The notes under the pieces: generated by a model
Told to the model about the DNA's origin: nothing
Seen by the model: the letters and a program-made list of their open reading frames with translations, nothing else
The model's database searches: none
Program-made: the position numbers and the translations under genes
In this document: piece by piece, positions 35,915-46,400 of the stretch
Position numbering within the stretch: position 1 is the first letter of the stretch
How the letters are laid out: each line of letters starts with the position of its first letter
Source of the DNA: Chitinophaga niastensis
GTDB taxonomy: Bacteria > Bacteroidota > Bacteroidia > Chitinophagales > Chitinophagaceae
Direction: 5' to 3'
DNA length: 64,000 nucleotides
Assembly: GCF_003014755.1 (NCBI RefSeq)
Contig: NZ_PYAW01000009.1
Coordinates: 62,001 to 126,000 of the forward strand

Positions 35915-37684
35915 ATGAACAGCACTGAACATAGCATAACGACGGTACCGGTTGTAAAAAGCAGCGGCAGTATAAAGCTGATTGCTTTTATACTGGCAGG
36001 GCTTTGGGTAAGTACACCTGTTGCTGCACAATCCGGCCTGTACATTGCGCCGCAGGCCAATATATTCGTGCATGGCGGAGATACGGTAGGCGTGTTCTGT
36101 GATGTAACCAATGACGGAAATGTTGGATCAGAGCCAGGTGCTGTAGTGAGATTTATGGGATTGTTATGGACTAATGACAGCCATGCTACACTGCCGGATG
36201 AAAACAGTTATGTTGCCGGTTCGTCTGTTCCGGCTTCATTTACAGGTACAGGAGGACTTTTCTGGTTCAATAATTTTGCCGTTTCGCAAAACCTGCCGCA
36301 ATCATTATCAGGTGGCTTTCATGTGGATACCCGTAATGGGGCAGCATTTCCCAATCTGCAAATAGATAACCCGCAACATGTTTTTTTGGTGGCTTCAACG
36401 GATGCCCAGGTGCGCAATACACTCAGCTTTGTCAATGGTAAACTATGGTTAAATAATAATAATTTATTGGTAGGTAATAATGGCCCCGGTGCTATAAGCG
36501 GCTACACAGGAGACCGGTATATTGTTACCGGCTCAGGCATTAATGGTGGCTATTTATACCGCAGGAAAATAAATAGCGCTTCGGGTACGGTCGTATTTCC
36601 AGTTGGAGCTGATGGCAATTTTTATACACCGGCGGCTATTTTATACAAAGGCACTGCGCAGGATTTTAAGGTAAGATCATTTAACCAGGTATACGATCAT
36701 GCCGTTACGGGCAGTAGTGGTATGACATCGTTTGTACAAATCACCTGGAGTATAGGGAAAGAAAATAATGAAACTGCTGCTACCCGCATCACGCTGCAAC
36801 ACCCGCAGGCGTTGGAAGGCAGCGTGTTTACCACTAAAAGGGATTCCAGTTATGTAACCCGTTATGATCATGTGAAACAGGTATGGGATACGGTGCCTGC
36901 GTCAGGTGTATTAACACCCGGTAATCTTACAACCGGTGCTACGCAGGCGGGTACTTATGTGAATGCAAGGGATTTTGTTACCACACTGGGCATGAACGAA
37001 TATTTCAGCAAGTCAGTAGATTATAGCCCTATCCAGGTAAAAGGAGATCTGTCTATTGGCAAAGAAGTGATTAACCCTTTTAACCCGCCATATCGTATAG
37101 GCATGGATGTTACCTACAGGATAACGGTCACCAACAAAAGTAATATCGACTTTACCAATGTAGTAGTAACGGATACCTTACCAGCAGGTCTCATGCTGCC
37201 GAAATCATTAATAGCGGAAAAAGGATTGGCAGCGGTGGATGTAAATAAAAAGATCATTAGATGGAAACCAGGTGCAATGAATGGTAATGAAGAAACACAT
37301 CTTACCATGGTGTGCCGGATCATTGAAGGCGGGCCGCTGGTGAACATGGCTACCGTTACCTCCTTTGAACCGGATGCGAATATGGCGAATAACATAGCTG
37401 TATCCTCCATTGAAGTAGAAGGATTCACATTGTTTATTCCCAATACGTTTACACCGAACGGTGATGGTAAAAATGATCGCTTCATTATTGGTGGACTGGA
37501 AAAATATCCGGGATCAGGAATTTATATCTATAACCGCTGGGGTGGTATGGTGTACCAGTCGAAAGATTATCACAATGATTGGACTGGTAACGGCATTAAC
37601 GAAGGTACTTATTTCTACATACTGGAAGTGAGAACACCAGATGGAAAGAAAATTTATAAAGGATGGGTAGAAATACTGCGTTAA
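35915..37684 (+). CDS. Gliding-motility-type (CHU_C) surface protein, T9SS type B substrate
   Basis: Protein of 589 residues. The signal peptide lies within the first 45 residues (FILAGLWVSTPVAAQ). A beta-rich N-terminal region precedes a DUF11-like repeat (about 370-505, KGDLSIGKEVINPF, VTNKSNIDFTNVVVTDTLP). The C-terminal CHU_C/type B sorting domain (IPNTFTPNGDGKNDRF, IYNRWGGMVYQSKDYHNDW, GTYFYILEV) directs export through the type IX system. Type B substrates are usually encoded next to a PorP/SprF protein, exactly as here, 19 bases downstream. It is probably the anchor or main subunit of the surface structure built by this operon. Confidence 0.92.
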   Translation: MNSTEHSITTVPVVKSSGSIKLIAFILAGLWVSTPVAAQSGLYIAPQANIFVHGGDTVGVFCDVTNDGNVGSEPGAVVRFMGLLWTNDSHATLPDENSYVAGSSVPASFTGTGGLFWFNNFAVSQNLPQSLSGGFHVDTRNGAAFPNLQIDNPQHVFLVASTDAQVRNTLSFVNGKLWLNNNNLLVGNNGPGAISGYTGDRYIVTGSGINGGYLYRRKINSASGTVVFPVGADGNFYTPAAILYKGTAQDFKVRSFNQVYDHAVTGSSGMTSFVQITWSIGKENNETAATRITLQHPQALEGSVFTTKRDSSYVTRYDHVKQVWDTVPASGVLTPGNLTTGATQAGTYVNARDFVTTLGMNEYFSKSVDYSPIQVKGDLSIGKEVINPFNPPYRIGMDVTYRITVTNKSNIDFTNVVVTDTLPAGLMLPKSLIAEKGLAAVDVNKKIIRWKPGAMNGNEETHLTMVCRIIEGGPLVNMATVTSFEPDANMANNIAVSSIEVEGFTLFIPNTFTPNGDGKNDRFIIGGLEKYPGSGIYIYNRWGGMVYQSKDYHNDWTGNGINEGTYFYILEVRTPDGKKIYKGWVEILR

Positions 37685-37703
37685 ACACCAAACACTAAAA
37701 GCC

Positions 37704-38705
37704 ATGCAACGCAAATGTAAAACATACGCAATGATCCTGCTGCTGGGAGCGGGAATATTGAAAGCAAAGGCCCAGCAAAATGTGCAGTTCAGTCAGTACG
37801 TGTTTAATGGCCTGAGCGTAAACCCCGCATATGCAGGTTATAAGGAGAGCTGGTATTTAAATGCATCTTACCGTCATCAATGGGTAGGCTTCCCGGGTGC
37901 ACCACGTACAGGTGGTATCTCATTAGACGGATTGACCGGTGTCCGCGACAACCGTGTAGGCGTAGGTATACAGGCATCGTTTGATAACCTGGGGCCGCAG
38001 GAAGCGTTATCATTATACAGTTCTTATGCTTATCGTATACCATTTGATGATGAAGATACACGCAGGCTTTGCCTGGGGATCGGAGTAGGGGTGACGCAAT
38101 ATGCCATAGACGGAACGGCTTTACAGTATATAGATAACAATGATTTTGCTATCCCCGCAGGAAAGACTACTACGATTATCCCTGATGCACGTTTCGGGAT
38201 ATATTATTACACACCTTCATTTTACCTGGGAGTGTCTGTAATGGATCTGTTCTCGCTCTATACAGATGTCACAAATTACACCTGGAGAGCTTACCACTAT
38301 GCAACCATTCGTAAAACCCAGCATTTATATCTTACCACAGGTACGGTATTTAATGTTGGTGATAACCTGAAACTGAAACCTTCTGTGATGATAAAAGAAG
38401 ATTTTAAAGGTCCTACCAACGTCGATCTGAATGCCTTTTTGTTATTGAGCGAAAAATTATGGGTAGGCGCTTCTTATCGCACCAGCCTGAAGTTGTGGAA
38501 ATCAGCATTACCAAATGACCTGAATACCCTGGATGCAGCCAGCATCATGGTTGAATTTTATGCTACAAACCAGTTGCGCATTGGTTATTCCTATGATCTG
38601 AACGTGAACAGGATGGCCGGGTATCAGGGTGGTTCGCATGAATTGTCTTTGGGGTGGTTGTTTCCTTCTAAAAAGTATAACATTACTAATCCCCGTTATT
38701 TTTAA
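37704..38705 (+). CDS. PorP/SprF family type IX secretion membrane protein
   Basis: Outer-membrane barrel of 333 residues with a signal peptide (cleavage after AKAQ). The family signature is clear at the N-terminus (QNVQFSQYVFNGLSVNPAYAGYKE) and through the middle (RIPFDDED, LCLGIGVGVTQY). SprF proteins retain or help export a specific type B (CHU_C) partner, here the preceding gene product. It is followed after 25 bases by an OmpA/PD40 protein, the standard third member of such units. Confidence 0.93.
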   Translation: MQRKCKTYAMILLLGAGILKAKAQQNVQFSQYVFNGLSVNPAYAGYKESWYLNASYRHQWVGFPGAPRTGGISLDGLTGVRDNRVGVGIQASFDNLGPQEALSLYSSYAYRIPFDDEDTRRLCLGIGVGVTQYAIDGTALQYIDNNDFAIPAGKTTTIIPDARFGIYYYTPSFYLGVSVMDLFSLYTDVTNYTWRAYHYATIRKTQHLYLTTGTVFNVGDNLKLKPSVMIKEDFKGPTNVDLNAFLLLSEKLWVGASYRTSLKLWKSALPNDLNTLDAASIMVEFYATNQLRIGYSYDLNVNRMAGYQGGSHELSLGWLFPSKKYNITNPRYF

Positions 38706-38730
38706 TTCATCTTCTCAAAAAAGTAAAAAA

Positions 38731-40584
38731 ATGTACATAGGATTTACATACCGCATAATACGTTGTTGCACCATATTGCTGCTGGCGGTATGTTCCAGCC
38801 TGCATGTACATGCCCAGGAACAGAAGGAGCTGTTGCAGCTTGCAGCGGAAGCATATGCCCGGCAGGAGTATGCAACGGCAAATATTTTTTACAATAAGGT
38901 GGCCGCAGTAAAGAATGGAAAAGGAATAACAGCCGCTTTACAGGAGCGGCTGGCAAAATGTAATCAGGAAACCGGACATTTTAATGAGGCCGCTTATTGG
39001 TACCGCGAATGGCTTAAACAGCCAGGATGCCCGTCTGCTGCAAATTACGGATATGGAGCAGTGCTTTGTAACCTGGAACGATATGATAGTGCGCGCACAC
39101 AATTTCAACAATTTATCACTTTCAATGCTGATAGTATACGCTTAAAACAACTGGCTTTGCAAAGTTGTGATTCCGCGATAATATGGAAATCAGATACAGA
39201 TAACCTTCCTTTCTTTAACATGGAAAGCCTGAACACAGCAGCATCAGATTGGGTTTGCAGCATAAAGAACGAGGATATTATATTGGTATCGAACGGCAGA
39301 CGCAGGATGCTGTTTGCTGGAAAAAAAGAGTTACATCCTGCTATTGATAACCGCACAGAGGAGCCTTTCTACAAACCGTATCAGTACAGCGCGTATAAGA
39401 GCGGCGACAAAACATTTTTTGAGGGGAATGCATGTTATCCTGAGCTGCTGGATAAATATCATTATCACATAGGCCCGGTAGCGGCAAACATGGCCGGAGA
39501 TACCTTATATCTTACCATGAATGTACAGGAGGGAACTATACGCCATGACCCGGTGAATGGGGTGCGTCGCCTGAAACTGTACTGGTCTGCAAAACGCAAT
39601 GGTGTATGGAGCAAACCAGTGATGATCCCCGGTGTGGACCAGGATGGTTTTTCTTCCGGTCACGCTGCGCTGAGTCATGATGGTAACACACTTTATTTTG
39701 TTTCTGATAAGCCGGGTGGCCTCGGGCAAACAGATATCTGGTACAGTGAAAAACAACCGGATGGCAATTGGGGAACGCCAAAAAATTGTGGGGAAGGCAT
39801 TAATACTGCAGCAGCAGAAAACTTCCCGGTGATAAACGAAGACGGCTTGCTATATTTTTCCAGTAAAGGAAGAGTGGGTATGGGCGGATATGATATATAC
39901 ATTGCGAGTGGTAATAAGGATCACTGGGGCTCTCCGTTTCATTTACCACCACCCTTCAATTCCGGGGCAGACGATTTTGGCATGGTGCTTAAAAGCAGCG
40001 GTATAGAAGGTTACCTGTCATCCAACCGCCCGGAGGGTTGTGGCAGTGATGATATTTATTATTTTATGGATATACTACATTTTAAACGTTACAAACAGGT
40101 CTTACCGGATTTGAAACCTATTCCGGTAAGAACACCAGGGCAAAGGAAAGGAACAAATATAGCTGTATCGGTACCGCTTAAACCTGCGGCACCACTGCAG
40201 CTCACAAAAGAAGAACAGGCAGATATCTGCCAGCTGGAATCATTTAATTTCTATTTTAAATACAACAGTGCTTCACTGGAGACGGGATCTGTTGCTATGC
40301 TGGCACAGGTGGAAGATATCATGAAACGTCATCCTGGTTGGAAGCTGTTCATTATTGCTGCTACTGATTGTCGTGGTACCGATACTTATAATATAGATCT
40401 TTCGGCATTACGCTGTTTCACTTTATTGGATTACCTGAGAAAAGGAGGCATTATTCCCGGTCGTTTGTATTACCAAAATATAGGTAAAAAGGGAATTGTG
40501 AATGGCTGCATAGCTGGTGTGCCATGTACCGGCGCGCAGCATAGAGAGAACAGGCGCGCCTGTCTGAAAGTGATATACCGGTGA
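38731..40584 (+). CDS. OmpA family protein with TPR and PD40 propeller (PorE-like)
   Basis: Envelope protein of 617 residues. The signal peptide ends VHAQ. TPR-like helices (about 30-150) are followed by a PD40/WD40-like propeller (ALSHDGNTLYFVSDKPGG, FPVINEDGLLYFSSKGR, GYLSSNRPEGCG) and a C-terminal OmpA peptidoglycan-binding domain (FNFYFKYNSASLETGS, ATDCRGTDTYNIDLSALR). This domain order is that of PorE-type proteins, which tie the T9SS outer-membrane parts to the cell wall. An open frame extends upstream to 38629, but only into the end of the SprF gene; ATG 38731 directly precedes the signal peptide. The Cys-containing end (GCIAGVPCTGAQH) is slightly unusual. Confidence 0.9.
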   Translation: MYIGFTYRIIRCCTILLLAVCSSLHVHAQEQKELLQLAAEAYARQEYATANIFYNKVAAVKNGKGITAALQERLAKCNQETGHFNEAAYWYREWLKQPGCPSAANYGYGAVLCNLERYDSARTQFQQFITFNADSIRLKQLALQSCDSAIIWKSDTDNLPFFNMESLNTAASDWVCSIKNEDIILVSNGRRRMLFAGKKELHPAIDNRTEEPFYKPYQYSAYKSGDKTFFEGNACYPELLDKYHYHIGPVAANMAGDTLYLTMNVQEGTIRHDPVNGVRRLKLYWSAKRNGVWSKPVMIPGVDQDGFSSGHAALSHDGNTLYFVSDKPGGLGQTDIWYSEKQPDGNWGTPKNCGEGINTAAAENFPVINEDGLLYFSSKGRVGMGGYDIYIASGNKDHWGSPFHLPPPFNSGADDFGMVLKSSGIEGYLSSNRPEGCGSDDIYYFMDILHFKRYKQVLPDLKPIPVRTPGQRKGTNIAVSVPLKPAAPLQLTKEEQADICQLESFNFYFKYNSASLETGSVAMLAQVEDIMKRHPGWKLFIIAATDCRGTDTYNIDLSALRCFTLLDYLRKGGIIPGRLYYQNIGKKGIVNGCIAGVPCTGAQHRENRRACLKVIYR

Positions 40585-40675
40585 AAAGTAAAAGTAAACA
40601 ATACGTTGAATGTTTTATAAAGAATGTTATTCCTGTGTTTCATAAGCATGGGTGCTCATAACTGTTAGCTGAACG

Positions 40676-40697
40676 TACTGGCCATTCCTGGCCGGTA
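40676..40697 (+). terminator. Terminator after the surface-protein operon
   Basis: TACTGGCC and GGCCGGTA pair over eight positions (one G-U wobble) around ATTCCT, followed by TTTCATCTTTC, 92 bases after the last stop of the operon. Confidence 0.5.
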
Positions 40698-40780
40698 TTT
40701 CATCTTTCAACAATAAAAATATTTATTATAGTCCGGCAGAAAGTACATAAACATAATCATGTTGGCGTTGAGCATGTACG

Positions 40781-40800
40781 ATGACAGGAACAATTGTCAT
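40781..40800. promoter_or_regulatory. Small inverted repeat upstream of the NTF2-like gene
   Basis: ATGACA and TGTCAT flank an eight-base spacer, 25 bases before the next start codon. It could be an operator; the arms are short enough to arise by chance. Confidence 0.25.
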
Positions 40801-40824
40801 TCAATCAAAGTGAAATCATAAAAT

Positions 40825-41238
40825 ATGAAGTACCAATACTTGAATGAAGCGGATAACATGCCGGAAAAAAATGATCAGGAAATGATAGAACAGGTGGCGA
40901 TCACTTTTCTCAAAGCCTGGGAAAGCGGAATATGGAGCGTTTTTGAAAAAATGCTGGACAATGGTGTACACCTCAGATTGCCGGTAATGGCTAAAGAGGA
41001 AAATGGTACTGGTGACATTTTAATAAGTTGTGGAAGATTAACAGGTGCAGCGGATAATTATAAACCAGGTAATTGGCCTGCACGTTTTTATAATTTCAAA
41101 TGGGCACTTACACTGGACGTGAATAAAAAAGTAATAATAGGGCAATCCTGTGACAGCAGGTACGCCGTCTTTATGAAAATAGGAGGAGGGAAAGTAACCA
41201 CTTTTAATGTATTTCCTGTTTGTTGGGATGCAGCCTGA
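40825..41238 (+). CDS. Small protein, possibly SnoaL/NTF2-like
   Basis: Cytoplasmic protein of 137 residues without signal peptide. The pattern of an N-terminal helix with AITFLKAWESGIWSVFEKMLDNGVHLRLP, then WPARFYNFKW and curved beta-strands (ISCGRLTGA, VIIGQSCDSRYAVFMKI, KVTTFNVFPV) resembles the SnoaL/NTF2 cone fold, but no catalytic residues can be named. ATG 40858 is an alternative start. It stands alone between the surface operon and cassette B. The assignment is structural guesswork. Confidence 0.65.
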   Translation: MKYQYLNEADNMPEKNDQEMIEQVAITFLKAWESGIWSVFEKMLDNGVHLRLPVMAKEENGTGDILISCGRLTGAADNYKPGNWPARFYNFKWALTLDVNKKVIIGQSCDSRYAVFMKIGGGKVTTFNVFPVCWDAA

Positions 41239-41410
41239 AATAATGGAAGTTAATCAGCCCATTTTACTGGCCTTAATTTAAAAATTATTCATTAAGGAAA
41301 ATTAAAATATCTTATTCAAGTACCCAAGGCGACTATTTTCCTGTAATTGTAGGTGAATGATATTATATATCAGCGTTTTTTAGTTAATTTTAGGGTGCAT
41401 TTAATTAAAA

Positions 41411-41418
41411 TAATTTTG
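41411..41418 (+). promoter_or_regulatory. -7 element next to the ECF sigma start
   Basis: TAATTTTG matches the Bacteroidota -7 consensus TAnnTTTG exactly and ends two bases before the TTG start codon of the sigma gene. If used, the transcript would be leaderless. No clear -33 TTTG is present. Confidence 0.35.
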
Positions 41419-41420
41419 CG

Positions 41421-42026
41421 TTGTCGAGCAAATTAGAAAATAGCTACGAATTATTGGAGCAGTTGTCATGTGGAAGTGAGATCGCCTTTAATACGATATA
41501 TCATCAGTTCAACAGAGATCTGTACAATGCAGTAATTGTCTACGTAAAAGACAGTTACCTGGCTAAGGAAATAGTGCAAATAACTTTTATTAAGATTTGG
41601 GACAATCGGGCTTCCCTGGTTAAGGTGAAAAGCCTTGAAAATTACCTGTTTATTATTGCCCGTAATACATTATTTGATTATTTAAAAAAGATAGTAGCAC
41701 AGTCGAAACAACTGGACAGGCTGTATAATCAGCTACCGAAAGAGGTGAATGATGCAGGAAAGAAAGTAGAAGAAAAAGATGCCCAATACCTGTTTCAATC
41801 TGCTGTTAATCAGCTTCCTCCGCAACAAAAGCAGGTGTACTTGCTTGCCCACGAGATGGGGCTTTCCCTGGATGAAATTGCCACCCGATTGCAATTGTCT
41901 AAAGAAACTATTAAAAGACACCTTGGATTAGCCAGAAAATCTGTTCGGCTTTATATAAATCAAAATTTTCACTACGATATTCTTATTGCAATCGCATTGT
42001 CTTCTTTTTTAATTTCTCCCCGTTGA
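41421..42026 (+). CDS. ECF-type RNA polymerase sigma-70 factor (cassette B)
   Basis: Sigma factor of 201 residues with region 2 (GSEIAFNTIYHQFNRDLYN, AKEIVQITFIKIWDNRASL) and region 4 (QLPPQQKQVYLLAHEMGLSL, DEIATRLQLSKETIKRHLGL). The start is TTG 41421; no ATG fits, and the SSKLENSYELLEQL beginning is the usual N-terminus of this group. The fecR gene starts 62 bases after its stop and a STN-type SusC follows. It should activate cassette B, and, by homology of the leaders, perhaps cassette A, whose own sigma gene is lost. Confidence 0.92.
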   Translation: MSSKLENSYELLEQLSCGSEIAFNTIYHQFNRDLYNAVIVYVKDSYLAKEIVQITFIKIWDNRASLVKVKSLENYLFIIARNTLFDYLKKIVAQSKQLDRLYNQLPKEVNDAGKKVEEKDAQYLFQSAVNQLPPQQKQVYLLAHEMGLSLDEIATRLQLSKETIKRHLGLARKSVRLYINQNFHYDILIAIALSSFLISPR

Positions 42027-42088
42027 TTTTTCTTGCTGATTGACTCTTTTGGGGTGGAGGATCGTCTTTATCTTGAAAAATGCCATAA

Positions 42089-43291
42089 ATGACCGAAGAA
42101 CGCTTTCTATTGCTATTGGAATTATTAAAAAATAACCAGCTATCACAAGAAAGCTGGGAGGAGTTGCGCAATGCTATTTCAGAGAATAACTATGATCATC
42201 TGTTGGAAGAAGATTTTTTTCATCTGTTGAGTGATGGTAATAAGAATAAAACAAACAGCTGGACACCAGAGATAGAGCAGCAGATGTGGAAGGAGATTTT
42301 GAATAGACGTAAGCTGCAACCGGTTGCAGCTGTTCGGGTAAAACAGCTTTTCCCCTGGCTTCGTACTGTTGCTGCAGCAGTTTTATTGCTGGTTATTACT
42401 ACAGGAGGCTGGCTATATTTCAAATGGCGGAATACAGATGCCGGCCTTTCCCCGGTAAAGATGGCCCACATTATTTCCGGAAGTAACAGCGTTATTCTCA
42501 CGTTGGGGAACGGATCAAAAATTAACCTGGACAGTGTAGCAAATGGTACCGTGTTTGTTCAGGGAGATGTAAAGATTGTGAAATCAGCCAACGGCCGGTT
42601 GTTATATGAAATTACCGGAACGAACAACATGAGGGAAGTTTACAATAATATAGAAACGCTAAAAGGTGGTCAATGCGAGGTGGTACTGTCTGACGGGTCA
42701 GCAATACGCCTGAATTCAGCGTCTTCTATGCATTTTCCGACAGCATTTACAGGGAAACGTAACAGGTTAGTGGCGCTTTCCGGAGAAGGATATTTTGAGG
42801 TAGCCAAAAGTAAAGATCAGCCGTTTATGGTAAGTGCCGGTAAAGTTACTGTAGAGGTGCTGGGAACCAGTTTTAACGTGAATGCCTATGCGGACGAAGC
42901 AACTATAAAAACAACCCTGATGCAGGGCGCTGTAAAGGTGTTTTATGGTACATCGGGTAAATTGATCAAACCCGGACAACAAGCCAGCTTATCTGCAGGA
43001 GAAAATGATCTTAAAATTACCACGGCAAACATGAATGAGGTACTGGCATGGAAAGAAGGAAAATTCAGATTTGACGGTGCCGGAATAGGCACCATCATGC
43101 GTCAGATTGCACGCTGGTACGATGTGAAAGTTAAATATGAAGGCAATATCCCGCAAAATAAATTCTACGGAATGTTACCACGAAAGAGCAATGTCAACCA
43201 ATTGCTGGAAATATTGGAAGAAACAGGGAATGTCCATTTCAGAACTGCAGGCGATACAATCATCGTGATGCCCGGGCGAAAGACAAAATAA
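42089..43291 (+). CDS. FecR family anti-sigma factor (cassette B)
   Basis: Inner-membrane anti-sigma regulator of 400 residues. An N-terminal cytoplasmic domain (about 1-85) is followed by one transmembrane helix (about 91-110, LRTVAAAVLLLVITTGGWLY), the FecR domain (CEVVLSDGSAIRLNSASSMH, LSGEGYFEVAKSKDQPFMV, about 190-290) and a DUF4974 domain at the C-terminus (FDGAGIGTIMRQIARWYDVK, NVNQLLEILEETGNVHF). It is the intact counterpart of the remnant at 16989. Position between sigma and susC implies it relays the SusC signal. About 120 bases of conserved leader separate it from susC. Confidence 0.94.
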   Translation: MTEERFLLLLELLKNNQLSQESWEELRNAISENNYDHLLEEDFFHLLSDGNKNKTNSWTPEIEQQMWKEILNRRKLQPVAAVRVKQLFPWLRTVAAAVLLLVITTGGWLYFKWRNTDAGLSPVKMAHIISGSNSVILTLGNGSKINLDSVANGTVFVQGDVKIVKSANGRLLYEITGTNNMREVYNNIETLKGGQCEVVLSDGSAIRLNSASSMHFPTAFTGKRNRLVALSGEGYFEVAKSKDQPFMVSAGKVTVEVLGTSFNVNAYADEATIKTTLMQGAVKVFYGTSGKLIKPGQQASLSAGENDLKITTANMNEVLAWKEGKFRFDGAGIGTIMRQIARWYDVKVKYEGNIPQNKFYGMLPRKSNVNQLLEILEETGNVHFRTAGDTIIVMPGRKTK

Positions 43292-43314
43292 ATATTGTAA
43301 TCTGACAGCTCCGG

Positions 43315-43436
43315 AAGGCTATAAAAAACCGGAAGTGCTTGGAACCACTCCCGGCGAATGTTTGGTTTACTGATAAGAGACGCTCTCACTAAAAAAGACA
43401 TCTTCACATCAATCAAATCCAAAGCATAACAAAGGT
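43315..43436 (+). promoter_or_regulatory. Conserved susC leader, copy B
   Basis: About 90% identical to 17471-17592 and in the same position, ending at the susC start codon. The hairpin is CCGGAAGTG (43329-43337), loop CTTGGAAC, CACTCCCGG (43346-43354). The central mismatch differs between copies (A-G in A, A-C in B), so the interruption itself is conserved while the base is not. Confidence 0.6.
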
Positions 43437-46400
43437 ATGCTTCTAATCATACGTGGCAAAGTTTGCCCTTTATGCAGGCTTTTGCCGGTGAAAATGCTGG
43501 GGACCATGAAATTTGCAGCCATATTGCTCGCGGGCATATTTTTCGTAAATGCGAAATCCTTTTCACAAAATGTGACTATTTCGGGTAAAGATCTTACTTG
43601 CAAACAAATATTTGCCACCATTGAACAGCAAACCAGTTTTGCAGTGGTATGTGATAATTCCCTGTTGAGCAGGATTAAACCGGTTTCTATTAACGTGAAA
43701 AATATTTCTGTATCAGAAATCCTTGACCGTTGTTTAAAAGGTACTGGTCTTACCTGGTCCATCAGGAACAATGTGATTGTCATTAAAAAAGAGGATGGAA
43801 ATCATAGTCCGAAAGAGCAGATGATCCCGCAGGAAATTATCAGTGGGATCGTCAGGGATGAAAATGGAACCGATATAGAAGGAGCCTCGGTATTTATTAA
43901 AGGCAACGATGTCCAGAAAGGTATTGTCACTAATGCCAAAGGTGAGTTTTCATTGGAGAATATACCTCCCGGTAGTTATACACTTGAGATCAGCATCATC
44001 GGGTATAATAAATATGAGAAAAAGATAACAGTGAATGGTCCTGTTTCCCGGTTAGCCGTTACACTTTTACCTTCAGTAAACAGCCTCACGGAAACAGTAG
44101 TGGTGGCCTATGGTACACAAAAGAAAACAGATCTTACCGGCGCTGTTTCCTCCATCTCTGCCAATGATCTGAATAATCGCCCTGTAACAAATGTAACCAA
44201 CGCATTACAGGGTACTATGGCAGGTGTTATAGTGGTGGAAAATAATGGACAGCCAGGAAGAGATGAGGGTACTATTAATATCCGGGGTATTGGAACACTC
44301 GGAAAACTTGATAACAGTGCCCCAATGGTGGTGGTGGATGGCTTAATCAGCTCATTGAAAGATGTAAATCCCAACGATATAGAACATATTTCTGTTTTGA
44401 AAGATGCTGCATCAGCCGCTATTTATGGCTCACGGGCTGCCAATGGAGTGGTGGTTATTACCACTAAGAGGGGGCAAAAAGGGCATCTGCAGGTCCATTA
44501 TGATGCTTATGCAGGTAAACAGAAGGCGATACGCCTCCCGGATTATTTACCATCATGGCAACAGGCAACGCTGTACAATGAAGCCCTGAAAAACGAAGGC
44601 GCATATGTAAGATGGACAAATACTGATATCCGGCAATTTAAAGATGGCAGCGACCTTACAGGGGCACATCCTGATACAGACTGGCTCAGGAAGTTTTACG
44701 CAGGCAGCGGTGTGCAGCAGAATCATTATCTGAGTTTAACAGGTGGCGATGACAAAGCGCAATATCTTTTTTCACTGGGCTACTTTGATCAGAATGGTAT
44801 TGTTCCGCATACCGATAATAAAAAGTATTCTACCCGCTTTAATATCAATGCAGCACTCTCCCCGAAATTCAGTATTAATGCCAATCTCGGTTATATCTAT
44901 GCTCCCTTTGAAGAGCCTGCGAGTGCCTATTTCGGAGTACCTGCTTTTTCCGAAATGATCAGTCAGATCTACCGGGTTTCCAATACGGTACCTTATAAAT
45001 ATGCCAACGGTTATTATGGGTATGTAGGCGATGGTAATCCCATGGCCTGGCTGGAATCAGGCTCCCTCAACAAAGCACGCAACCATACACTGGCAGGTAA
45101 TGTAAATGCGGATTGGGAATTTGTAAAAGGATTACATTTTAAACCAAATTTTGGTTACAGACTGAATATGATTCAGGGAGAATTATTTGTAAAAGATATT
45201 CAGTTCTATGATTATTTAACCGGCGCACCAACTAAATATCAGGGACCTAATAACCTGACCAATACCGCTGAAAGCGCTACCTATACCAATTTGCAGGCAC
45301 TACTGGAGTATCAGAAAGATATAGCATTGCATCACTTTAAATTACTCGCAGGGTATTCACAGGAATATCAGCGATATACAAGTGATACACTTTACCGCCA
45401 GGGTTTCCTGAATAATATAATCACCCAGATAAATGCCGGTCCTGCTGCAGGACAAACCAATGCAGGCAGTGCAAATGAATTGGCCCTGCAATCTGTGTTC
45501 GGAAGGCTCAACTACGATTATAACGAAAAATACTTGCTGGAAGCCAATTTGAGGTATGATGGTTCTTCCCGTTTTGCGCCTGCTAACCGATGGGGGCTGT
45601 TCCCCTCTTTTTCAGCAGGATGGAATATTGCGGGAGAAGATTTTTTTGAAAAGATGCAGTCAATAATAAATAGTTTAAAGCTACGTGGCTCCTGGGGAAT
45701 GTTGGGTAATCAGGCAGTAGTTGGAAATTATCCTGCCATTGCCACCGTTTCTCCCGGCCTGAATTATTCATTTGGCCAGGCCATAGCTGCCGGCATTGCG
45801 CCGGTAGTTGGGGCTAATCCCAATATCACCTGGGAAGCCACTACTACTTATGATGTCGGGCTGGATGCCACATTCCTGAAAAATAAACTCACTGTTACTG
45901 CTGATTATTTTGTTAAAAATACCAATAACGTTTTGCTGCAATTACCTATTGGTGCTCCCTATAGCCTTACCGCTCCTTATCAGAATGCCGGCGCTGTTAC
46001 CAATAAAGGATGGGAGTTTGCCATCGGGTACAGAAACAGGGTACATGAATTTTCCTATTATGTGAACATGAATGCCGCCTTCATCAAAAATGAAATTACG
46101 GATCTTAAAGGAAGCGGCCCATATATCAATGCCGGTACCTTCCAACAGGTAGGCTATCCGGTTAATTCATTGTATGGCTACATCAGTGAAGGTATTTTTC
46201 AAACAAAAGATGAAATTGCAAAACATGCTACCCAAAGAGGAGGTGTTATCGCACCGGGAGATATCATGTATAAAGATATCAATAATGATGGCGTTATTGA
46301 TGGGAAAGACAGGGTTTACCTGGGTAGTTATTTCCCGAAAATGACCTATGGTTTAAACGGAGGGATCAGCTGGAAAGGTGTTGATGTAAATTTTTTTTTC

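Noticed and set aside
38629..38730. Longer start for the OmpA/PD40 protein
   Set aside because: The extension overlaps the end of the SprF gene in another frame, and a normal signal peptide begins at ATG 38731.
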